From Mucilaginibacter sp. (GTDB lineage Bacteria > Bacteroidota > Bacteroidia > Sphingobacteriales > Sphingobacteriaceae): a DNA stretch of 60,509 nucleotides. Of this stretch, positions 36,401-44,559 are shown piece after piece. How positions within the stretch are numbered: the stretch's first letter is position 1; each line of letters opens with the position of its first letter. The DNA lies in NCBI GenBank assembly GCA_025352225.1, contig JANXTT010000069.1, positions 1 to 60,509 of the forward strand. The letters are read 5' to 3'. A model generated the notes under the pieces. It did not search any database and was not told the DNA's origin. It saw nothing but the letters and a program-made list of their open reading frames with translations. Both the position numbers and the translations under genes were made by a program.

Positions 36401-37906
36401 TTATTGTAAAACAGGAACCAGTTTAAGATAATCAAGTGTTATACTATTCAAACCTTTTGTGTTTGTGGTATTATCATTAACAACAAATGCCGAAGCACGT
36501 GTATATTGGTTTACATTAAGTGTACCAAGATAAACTTCGCTGTAATTAAGCGGTAGTACCGAAAAATAGGGATTTGCTGATTGTACCACATAAATACCAT
36601 TTGCATCTGGGAAACCAAAATCAACACGCTCACGGAATGTTGTAGCGGTGGTGTTTATCGCCCGGCAATAGTATTTATAACTGATTGAATTTAGAACTGT
36701 ATTATATCTCACATAAAAGCCTATTGGCAATGTACCATTCGAACCAAAACCATCAATAAGTATATCATTAAATGGAACCCCGTTCTGATCAACTCTATTC
36801 CGGGTATATATATCTCCAAAAAAACTATTAGATGAAAACGCGGTTGGTTTTTCTCCCTGGATAACTATAGGCGGGAATTTATCTTGCAACCTAAAATTTA
36901 TACCACTAATATTGTTATTGGCACCTATCACATATACTATACCGTTACTGGCTTTATATGATGATAATATAGCGATTTTATTAATAGGCACTTTTACATT
37001 AAATGGAGATAAAAGCGTATCGGGTAAGTTATTTGGTGTATATAGGCCGGGTAACGCTAAATCTTTTGTTACACTAAAATTGGTAAGGTTGGCACTTGCA
37101 ACCGGATCGTTTGTTTTAAAATATTTTGATACCTTATTTGTTTCACTATTAAACGCGTCATCAGACAATACAAAATAAGTATACTGGTTATCTTCGCTTT
37201 TAAGGTTTTGGGTATTGTCAAGATAGTGGTTTAAAGTATCAATACCCGAATTGGGATCATAAACAGGTTTACCCGTTAAGGGATCAATACTTAATACTGT
37301 AGCTCTGGTTGAATCCTGATGAGGATAATTTTGACTTAATAAATATGCTTTTTGATTAAGGCCAACCGAAGTTAATCTCTTTACATAATCCCAAATATTT
37401 AATTTGGGTAAAATACCTTGATCAATTACATGTATAATACCATTTGACACATAATTATCGGCTTGTAAAATATTAGCCTCCTCAAATGTATTTTTTGTAA
37501 AAGTTGCACTTTTACCATTAAGCATTTTAACCCTTAGTGATGGCTGGGGCATGCTGGTAGTATATGACTGAAAAGAAATATGATTACCAATAAAGCTTTT
37601 CAGTTTTGTAGTATCAGTTAAAACCGTTGGATCAATAGCTTGTGCGGCTTGGATAGCTGCATTATTGGGTGCCCATATTGTAAATGTTTTTGAAGAAGAT
37701 ATAACTTTATCATAACCCGTTTTAACCAGGTATTGGCTAAACATACTCAAGTTAGGATTTTGGTTGATTTGTGCCAACAAATTTATATTTAAAGCCGGAT
37801 CCGTTATTACATTATGCTTATCCCACTGGTTTTTGCACGATGTAATAACAACTGCAATAAGCATAAGTAAAATGATGTATTTATTGCCTTTGTTATTCAT
37901 TACCAT
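36401..37906 (-). CDS. Fasciclin (FAS1) domain lipoprotein, 501 residues
   Basis: A lipoprotein with lipobox ending VITSC (Cys24). Two FAS1-type domains are visible: residues about 40-170 with FTIWAPNNAAIQAAQ and the closing NGIIHVIDQGILPKLN, and about 170-335 with YTYFVLSDDAFNSETNK and SNGIVYVIGANNN. A C-terminal beta-rich domain (about 340-501) has no family I recognise. FAS1 domains mediate adhesion in many organisms; here the protein is encoded between two SusCD pairs, where surface glycan-binding proteins usually sit. It is 78 bp after another FAS1 gene and 19 bp before SusC. Function as a glycan-binding lipoprotein is inferred from position. A second ATG two codons in is an equally good start. 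Confidence 0.85.
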   Translation of the reverse strand: MVMNNKGNKYIILLMLIAVVITSCKNQWDKHNVITDPALNINLLAQINQNPNLSMFSQYLVKTGYDKVISSSKTFTIWAPNNAAIQAAQAIDPTVLTDTTKLKSFIGNHISFQSYTTSMPQPSLRVKMLNGKSATFTKNTFEEANILQADNYVSNGIIHVIDQGILPKLNIWDYVKRLTSVGLNQKAYLLSQNYPHQDSTRATVLSIDPLTGKPVYDPNSGIDTLNHYLDNTQNLKSEDNQYTYFVLSDDAFNSETNKVSKYFKTNDPVASANLTNFSVTKDLALPGLYTPNNLPDTLLSPFNVKVPINKIAILSSYKASNGIVYVIGANNNISGINFRLQDKFPPIVIQGEKPTAFSSNSFFGDIYTRNRVDQNGVPFNDILIDGFGSNGTLPIGFYVRYNTVLNSISYKYYCRAINTTATTFRERVDFGFPDANGIYVVQSANPYFSVLPLNYSEVYLGTLNVNQYTRASAFVVNDNTTNTKGLNSITLDYLKLVPVLQ

Positions 37907-37984
37907 ATTGTTTATTATTTACTTATCTGTTAAACCTTTATCAGGCTATGCCCGGTAAAGCTACTTTATAGTGTTATATAGTAT

Positions 37985-39727
37985 TTAGTATGGAAGTACA
38001 ACTGTAGTTCCGTCTTTTTTAAATCTGGGTTGCTCCTGATCCTGGGTTGTTGGTATAAAGTGGAACATATCAATAGGGAGCGGGTTATTGTCATTGTTAG
38101 CCCCTCCTATTGCTTTCATCCTTAAATAATGCCTGTCTGTAGTTATAACATTCACTACACCCAATAAATAACCAACTTGTTTATTAGAAGTAATGGGCAA
38201 GTCGGCCGCGTATCTTTTATACCCTTTTGATTCCAAAACAGGGCCTGGATCTGTTGAGTTAGGTATAGTTGTTGTTGAAAACTTGGGTATTACATTTTGA
38301 AGTACCTGTTCCACGCCATCACCACCATCAAAGAAGAACTGGGCACCCGCGTTTGTAGCGTTACCACCAAAACATATCCATACCTTATATTTACCTTTTA
38401 CTATAGTGGGGGTATGCCACATTACCTGACCAAATGCTCCACCCGTTCTAAATTGGAATAAACCAAGAAAATCATTCCAATAATAAGCAGAAGCATCGGT
38501 AGTTGATACGCAGGTATATTGGATGTTGCCATTGTTAGTTCCGGTTCCACTTGCAATGGCAGACTCTGCGCCTGGATACGGGAGTTGGAAATTTTTACCC
38601 GGCCTGCGGAACGTACTCGTATTAGCACGGAACTCTGGTATATCGGCAACATCCCAGTATAAAGGCTGTGCAAGGCGTACTTTAATTTTATAATTAGCAA
38701 GTACAGCATGCAGCACACCGTTAGTCGCGGTAATATTACTATTTGCCCGGTCAACAGGGATTCCAGGTTCTAAAACTCCATTAAAGGTATCGTTATTAAT
38801 TAATATGGTCTGCCCTAGCAGCACATCAGATATTACGTCTGTTGGAGACAATGTATGATGTGAACCAGTACTGATTATATCTGTTAAATAAGAGTTTTCG
38901 GGTACAATATGGTAAGCAACATACAAATACAAGCTATCGTTTGGATTCATCGGGTTGCCTGTTGTTGAATATTTAGCTTTAAGCGAGTTAAAATCAGGGA
39001 ATCCGGCTGCTATAATTGCAGAATCAGGCACTATAAATGCGGTGAGATATTTTCTTTTGGGATTTGTTGCGTTTATTGGCAATACATTTAATGTATCATA
39101 CAATCCAGTTGCTTTTAAAGCCTGTGAGAAAATTGAATATTTAGGGTTATTCTGAATTAGTTGTGCCAGTGTTAAGGTAGCTGGCCGCAAAACATGATCA
39201 ATAACATGTACAATACCATTGCCTAAAAAAATATTAGTTTGTACAACCAGTGCCTGGTTATTATTAATAGTGTAACTCGACACCCCATTAACATTAGTTG
39301 CGCCTGTAAGCAAATACTGCCCATACAATGTAGGTGTTGGTAATTTAGAATCTTTGAAGTTTCCTGTTGATAGTGTATCCAATATAATGTGATATTGCGC
39401 CATCTGTTTTAAGGTATCTATATTTACATCGGCAATTGATGTTTTACCCATACCCTTAAGGTACAAGTTGATAGCATCGTTATTGGGTGCAAAAACAGTA
39501 TAGGCACCATAGGCTCCCAAGAATCCAGCATAACCTGTTTTTTCCAATATTTGGTCGAACAAAGAAAACTGAGTAGGATTAGTTTCAAAATACTGTGTAA
39601 TGTTTAAACCAGTATTTATAGGAACTATTGGGTAAATTACTTTTTTACAACTACTAAAGTAAGTAGTTAGCAACATACAAACGGCTAACATCAATAGCAG
39701 GTTATTTTTAATAATAATCTTTTTCAT
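37985..39727 (-). CDS. Fasciclin (FAS1) domain lipoprotein, 580 residues
   Basis: A lipoprotein with lipobox ending YFSSC (Cys27). The first FAS1 domain (about 42-185) contains YTVFAPNNDAINLYLKGMGKT and NGIVHVIDHVLRPATL. The second (about 188-345) contains TAFIVPDSAIIAAGFPDFNSL and ATNGVLHAVL. The C-terminal part (about 350-580) is a beta-sandwich-like domain with GKYKVWICFGGNATNAGAQFFFDGGDGV, which reads like a carbohydrate-binding fold, although I cannot assign a CBM family. It lies 17 bp after SusD and 78 bp before the next FAS1 gene, so it belongs to the seven-gene operon. Likely role: surface capture of pectic chains, inferred. Confidence 0.85.
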   Translation of the reverse strand: MKKIIIKNNLLLMLAVCMLLTTYFSSCKKVIYPIVPINTGLNITQYFETNPTQFSLFDQILEKTGYAGFLGAYGAYTVFAPNNDAINLYLKGMGKTSIADVNIDTLKQMAQYHIILDTLSTGNFKDSKLPTPTLYGQYLLTGATNVNGVSSYTINNNQALVVQTNIFLGNGIVHVIDHVLRPATLTLAQLIQNNPKYSIFSQALKATGLYDTLNVLPINATNPKRKYLTAFIVPDSAIIAAGFPDFNSLKAKYSTTGNPMNPNDSLYLYVAYHIVPENSYLTDIISTGSHHTLSPTDVISDVLLGQTILINNDTFNGVLEPGIPVDRANSNITATNGVLHAVLANYKIKVRLAQPLYWDVADIPEFRANTSTFRRPGKNFQLPYPGAESAIASGTGTNNGNIQYTCVSTTDASAYYWNDFLGLFQFRTGGAFGQVMWHTPTIVKGKYKVWICFGGNATNAGAQFFFDGGDGVEQVLQNVIPKFSTTTIPNSTDPGPVLESKGYKRYAADLPITSNKQVGYLLGVVNVITTDRHYLRMKAIGGANNDNNPLPIDMFHFIPTTQDQEQPRFKKDGTTVVLPY

Positions 39728-39744
39728 AATTAAGCTTTTACTAA

Positions 39745-41250
39745 TTATTTATAAAATGGATTTTGCACAAGATTAGGGTCATATTGTATCTCGGTAAAAT
39801 AAATAGGCAAATACAGGAAATTCTTATCTCTAAATTGCGCGATCAATTTTTGTTGAAATTGTGGTGATACTGTTGCAGCCACTGCATTAGTTAAAATAGA
39901 AAGATTGTTAGGATAATTTCTTTTAGCGTTACGTAAAAGATCATACCATCTTTTTCCTTCGAACATAAATTCGCGGTTACGTTCGTGCAATACATAATTA
40001 GATACTGCTAAAGGATCGGTTGGGTCTGGATTTTCAGCTGTTGTATAGATCGCGTTTGCACGGGTTCTAACTTGATTAATAAGCGCAAGTGCATCCGGTT
40101 GCCTGTTTGCCCATGCGCAAGCTTCTGCTTTCATTAACAAAATATCTGCATAACGATAAACTATCCAATGTGCATACGAGGCATCAATTGTACGGTTAAT
40201 AACATATTTGGCTATTATAGTACCGCTATTATCAATATCGGTTTGCGGCCGTATATCAAAATTTTTATCATTCTGAGGGTCAGGTATAAAGGCTTCGTTA
40301 CCTACTTGACCCGGAGCCGCTAATATATTATTGCCCGCTTGTAACACCTGCCTAGAAAGAAACAGGGGATAAAATGTATTAATAGCTTGACTATCAAATT
40401 GAAATTCAAAAATACTTTCGTTTGAGTTACCTACATAAAATAAATTGTTATAGAAACCTGAGTCACCCGCTACCAAGCCAAATTTATTTGAATTGATAAG
40501 TTTATCACAAGCATCAATACAGGCCTGATAATTTTCCATCCATAAATAAACATCAGCCTGCAGGGCGTTAACTAAGTAATGTGTAACTCTTCCCTTATCT
40601 GATGCCCTGTCACCATAAGTAAAAGCGGCGCCTTTTTCGGCAATATTTAAATCAGTAACAATTTGGGCTAAAATATCCGCATCAGTAGATTTTGTCAGTT
40701 GAGCCAAGTCGGAGTCACTTGATGTTGATTTTAATTTAAGTGGCGCGTCTCTAAATGTTCTAACTAAATAAAAGTACATCAATGCCCGTATGGTTAAGGC
40801 TTCGGCTAAGTAGTTGTTTAACTTTTCGGAGGTTAATGTATTATCTTTTGCTAAAACACCAGGCGCAAAATCAAGAATAGTATTACAGGCGTTTATAGTT
40901 CGGTAAATTGATGCCCATTGGGCAAGTTTATTAGTTGATAAAATATTACCGGTGGCCAGATTATATAGATCTAAACCTGAAAATAAGCCCGTTGATACAT
41001 TATCGGCACGCACCTCACCCCAAATAAAAAGGGTTTCTGCCATGGTTTTATTGGTGTTTTTATCAACTACATCCACCTGTATTAATGAGGAGTACATACC
41101 TATAACGGCGGCTGATACTTGTTCTTTATTTTGCCAAAACTGATCCCTAACTATACCATCCTTTGGATATAGGGTTAAATACTTATTACAAGAGCAACTA
41201 AGCACAAGTGCTAAAATAAGTGCCGATTTTAAAATGATTTGTTTATACAT
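39745..41250 (-). CDS. SusD/RagB family outer-membrane lipoprotein
   Basis: A 501-residue SusD homologue with a lipobox region LVLSCSC (Cys19 or Cys21). Family blocks include YLTLYPKDGIVRDQFWQNKEQVSAAVIGMYSSL, EALTIRALMYFYLVRTFRDAPL, VTHYLVNALQADVYLWMENYQACIDACDKLI, YADILLMKAEACAWANRQPDALALINQVRTRAN and the close YYLRHERNREFMFEGKRWYDLLR-like HERNREFMFEGKRWYDLLRN. It partners the SusC 30 bp upstream and precedes two FAS1 lipoproteins. Its role is to bind imported oligosaccharides at the cell surface; the ligand is inferred from the neighbouring enzymes. Confidence 0.95.
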   Translation of the reverse strand: MYKQIILKSALILALVLSCSCNKYLTLYPKDGIVRDQFWQNKEQVSAAVIGMYSSLIQVDVVDKNTNKTMAETLFIWGEVRADNVSTGLFSGLDLYNLATGNILSTNKLAQWASIYRTINACNTILDFAPGVLAKDNTLTSEKLNNYLAEALTIRALMYFYLVRTFRDAPLKLKSTSSDSDLAQLTKSTDADILAQIVTDLNIAEKGAAFTYGDRASDKGRVTHYLVNALQADVYLWMENYQACIDACDKLINSNKFGLVAGDSGFYNNLFYVGNSNESIFEFQFDSQAINTFYPLFLSRQVLQAGNNILAAPGQVGNEAFIPDPQNDKNFDIRPQTDIDNSGTIIAKYVINRTIDASYAHWIVYRYADILLMKAEACAWANRQPDALALINQVRTRANAIYTTAENPDPTDPLAVSNYVLHERNREFMFEGKRWYDLLRNAKRNYPNNLSILTNAVAATVSPQFQQKLIAQFRDKNFLYLPIYFTEIQYDPNLVQNPFYK

Positions 41251-41280
41251 TTCTATATTTTTTAATCGTTTAATGTATTG

Positions 41281-44200
41281 TTAAAAACTAGCTGTTAAAC
41301 CCAATGTATATGTTTTAACGGCTGGTGTAGTTGAACCATCTATAGGTTGTTGGTAAATATCTCCTGCTCTGGCAGATATTTCCGGATCTTGTCCTCTATA
41401 ATTAGTCCATGTATACAAGTTTTGACCGGTTACGTAAATACTCGCACTTTTTAAACCCAATTTTTTAGCTAATAATTGATCAAGATTGTAACGTAACGTT
41501 GCTGAGCTAAAACGAAGAAAAGAACCATCTTCAACATATCTTGAAGATCCAAGCCAATTATATCCGGTTCGATACAACGCACGTGGAATATCGGTTACAT
41601 CGCCGGGTTTTTGCCACCGTCTTAATACTGCAGTGCTTTGATTATCAAAATTATACAGGTTGGTAGTATTCATCTCTGTTGAATTAATTATACTAAATCC
41701 ATACCGATAGCTAAAAAACAAATTCACCTTCCAATTTCTTTTATAAGTTATAGTTGGGCCAAAGCCCCCTGTAACTTTTGGATTACCGTTACCGAGGTAA
41801 ACGATGTCTCTGGAATCAATTACTCCATCATGGTTTATATCCTGATATTTGGCATCACCTGCCTGAAATTGATAACCAATAGAAGGATAGTTGAAAACAG
41901 TATGTATTGGTGTAGTTGAGTTAGGCAGATAAATTGGGTTGCCATTTTTATCCGTAGCAATAGTAGCAGCATCGTCTTTATACACCCCCTGATAAACATA
42001 CCCATAAAATGAACCTAACGGATTATTAAGTTGCAATGTTGATAAATAAGACCCGTTTATTGTTCCGTTGCCTGTTTGTGTACTAACGTATGGAGAAATT
42101 TCGCGGATCACGTTTTCATTATGAGCAATATTCAGGTTAAAGTCAATTATCCAGTTTTTACTTTTTAACGGTGTTGTTACCAGGTTAATTTCGTATCCCT
42201 GATTATCTAACGTACCTACATTAAGTGTAAGGCCGGTAAAACCATTAAATGATGCAATAGTATTTGGAAAAAACAGATCCTTTGTAGTATGCTGATATAC
42301 ATCAATGTTTATATTGATCCGGTTATTCAAAACAATAAGGTTAAGGCCTAAATCCTTACCGATTACTTTTTCAAAACGCAAATGATCAAGGCCTATATTA
42401 GCACTAGACACGCCTGCTTGCCCTAAATAAGTGAAAGAGTAGTTATTATAAGTGTTATAAAATGAGTAGGGCCTTGTAGGCGCGTTACCTGCTACACCGT
42501 AACCAGCCTTTAAACTCAAATCATTTACAAAAGTTAGTTTTTTCATAAAAGGTTCACCGGAGATTCTCCATCTGGTTGAAATAGAAGGAAAAAGACCATA
42601 CCGTTGACCGGGGCCAAAATTTGAATTCCCATCTAACCGCAATGCTGCTGCTACTATGTAGCGATCCAAAAACTTATACTGGCCCTGAAATAAAGCGGCT
42701 ATCGACCGACGTTCGTCGCCAGTAGAGGCAATTCCTAATTCTGCATTTTGAATTCTTGATCCTGCTGAAGGATCTTGTAAAAAGGTTGACGCTGTATTGG
42801 AAGTTAAAGCCGATTGGCTTGTTGATTTGGTATCAGTAAGTTGTAATGATAACAACCCAAGAAAGGAGTGTTTTTCACCCAGGTTAGGCGTAAATGTTAA
42901 ATTTGTTTTATTGTATACACTATACGAATCTGAATCAAAATTATAGGCCCGGTTAACAACTGTTTCTGTTACTGGCCTCCCCGTTGCATTTTGAGGCAAA
43001 AAAGAAGCTGTTCTTCCGGTTGCTATATCAAACTGAAAATCCTGGTTAAGGCGGAGCAGGTTAGGAATAAGTGTATAATCAATTGTAAAATGTGGGGTAA
43101 CACGATCATCGTATATATTATTTATACCATTTTGAGCTAAAGCTACCGGATTATATGTATTAGGATAACTACCCTGAATATTGGTTGTGGGCGAAAAATA
43201 ATTAGTAGTTTGATGACCGTATTCATCATATTCATAAATACTTTGGTTAGGCATTTTAATTTGGGCTATTGCTCTTACATTTTTAAGGATATTCCCTTTA
43301 GTAATGGCATGGGTATAAGCGATATCTGTTCTGAAACGGATTTTTGTGGAAACAATATAATCCAAATTAAGGCGGGCATTTAATCTATCGTATGCAGTAC
43401 CCAGCGTGGTACCTGTTTGATTATTATATCCTACAGAAGCATAGTACCTGGCATTTACACCACCGCCGGATATTGATATGTTATTATCACCGGTATAACC
43501 AGTACGTGTAATAGCTGCTAACCAATCGCTGTTTTGACTATAGTTATAATAATAATACGGATTTGCGGGATCGTGCTGAAATTCAGGGACGAAACTCAAT
43601 GGCAGTGGAATTCCGTTTATATTTTGATACTCTTCTGGTATTAACTCTGAGAATTGATTGCCATTAAGCAGGGGTATGGCCTTTGGCTGCGCAGTTTTTG
43701 AGCCTTTAAAGGTATAGTTAACAACAGGCGCACTAACGGCACCCCGTTTTGTATTGATAATAAGTACGCCGTTTGAGGCACGTGAGCCCCATACAGCAGT
43801 TGCCGCGGCATCTTTTAATACCGTAATATCTTTTATATCAGATGGCGCGATACTTAATAAACTGGCGTATCCTTGTTCATCAGCTGTAGCGAAATTAAAA
43901 TCCGTTGGGATTGCTGTTTCATATGGCATACCATCAACTACAATTAATGGATTGGTAGCACCATTGATACTGGATGTACCACGTATCTTTATAGCAAAAC
44001 CCGCACCCGGATCGCCTGATGAGGCTACAATATCAACACCGGGCATCCGTCCTATAAGTGCTTCGGCTATTGAGCTGGCCTGTAATTCTTCTAGATCTTT
44101 AGCTTGAATTGTAACGTCTGAATGTGTGTTATCACGACGATCTATACTAAGGTTTCCATTAGTGACAACTACATTACCTTTGATTTCAACAGTATTTAAA

Positions 44201-44538
44201 TTATTACTTGATACCAATGAAACATTGAAAATTTTTCTGTTACCAATAGATAAAATTTGTGTTTTATACCCAATGTATGAAACAGATAATTTATTTGATG
44301 GATTTGAAATTTTAATGGCAAAATCACCATCTATATTAGTTGATACTCCGGTAACCGTTCTATCATCTTTATCTTTTTCAATAACAGATGCACCAATTAT
44401 AGAAGATTTATCTGCAGCATCAATTATCTTACCTTTTATCAAAATTTTATCAGTTGCAGTTTGTGCTATTGACGAAAAACCGATAAAAAATAGTAACATA
44501 AAAGTGAGGTAACCAATATAAGTACGTATTTTTTTCAT
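41281..44538 (-). CDS. SusC/RagA family TonB-linked outer-membrane protein
   Basis: A 1085-residue SusC homologue with signal peptide ending SSIAQ (about residue 25). Domains in order: carboxypeptidase-regulatory-like (about 30-115, ILIKGKIIDAADKSSIIGASV), plug (about 135-250, with LEELQASSIAEALIGRMPGVDIVASSGDPG, GTSSINGATNPLIVVDGMPYET and ITVLKDAAATAVWGSRASNGVLIINTKRG) and barrel. The barrel contains KYQDINHDGVIDSRDIVYLGNGNPKVTGGFGPTITYK and ends TYTLGLTASF. It lies 21 bp after the long FAS1 gene and 30 bp before its SusD. It is one of three SusC proteins in the locus, which suggests import of several product types. Confidence 0.96.
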   Translation of the reverse strand: MKKIRTYIGYLTFMLLFFIGFSSIAQTATDKILIKGKIIDAADKSSIIGASVIEKDKDDRTVTGVSTNIDGDFAIKISNPSNKLSVSYIGYKTQILSIGNRKIFNVSLVSSNNLNTVEIKGNVVVTNGNLSIDRRDNTHSDVTIQAKDLEELQASSIAEALIGRMPGVDIVASSGDPGAGFAIKIRGTSSINGATNPLIVVDGMPYETAIPTDFNFATADEQGYASLLSIAPSDIKDITVLKDAAATAVWGSRASNGVLIINTKRGAVSAPVVNYTFKGSKTAQPKAIPLLNGNQFSELIPEEYQNINGIPLPLSFVPEFQHDPANPYYYYNYSQNSDWLAAITRTGYTGDNNISISGGGVNARYYASVGYNNQTGTTLGTAYDRLNARLNLDYIVSTKIRFRTDIAYTHAITKGNILKNVRAIAQIKMPNQSIYEYDEYGHQTTNYFSPTTNIQGSYPNTYNPVALAQNGINNIYDDRVTPHFTIDYTLIPNLLRLNQDFQFDIATGRTASFLPQNATGRPVTETVVNRAYNFDSDSYSVYNKTNLTFTPNLGEKHSFLGLLSLQLTDTKSTSQSALTSNTASTFLQDPSAGSRIQNAELGIASTGDERRSIAALFQGQYKFLDRYIVAAALRLDGNSNFGPGQRYGLFPSISTRWRISGEPFMKKLTFVNDLSLKAGYGVAGNAPTRPYSFYNTYNNYSFTYLGQAGVSSANIGLDHLRFEKVIGKDLGLNLIVLNNRININIDVYQHTTKDLFFPNTIASFNGFTGLTLNVGTLDNQGYEINLVTTPLKSKNWIIDFNLNIAHNENVIREISPYVSTQTGNGTINGSYLSTLQLNNPLGSFYGYVYQGVYKDDAATIATDKNGNPIYLPNSTTPIHTVFNYPSIGYQFQAGDAKYQDINHDGVIDSRDIVYLGNGNPKVTGGFGPTITYKRNWKVNLFFSYRYGFSIINSTEMNTTNLYNFDNQSTAVLRRWQKPGDVTDIPRALYRTGYNWLGSSRYVEDGSFLRFSSATLRYNLDQLLAKKLGLKSASIYVTGQNLYTWTNYRGQDPEISARAGDIYQQPIDGSTTPAVKTYTLGLTASF

Positions 44539-44559
44539 ATACAGCGTTATTAGATTTTA

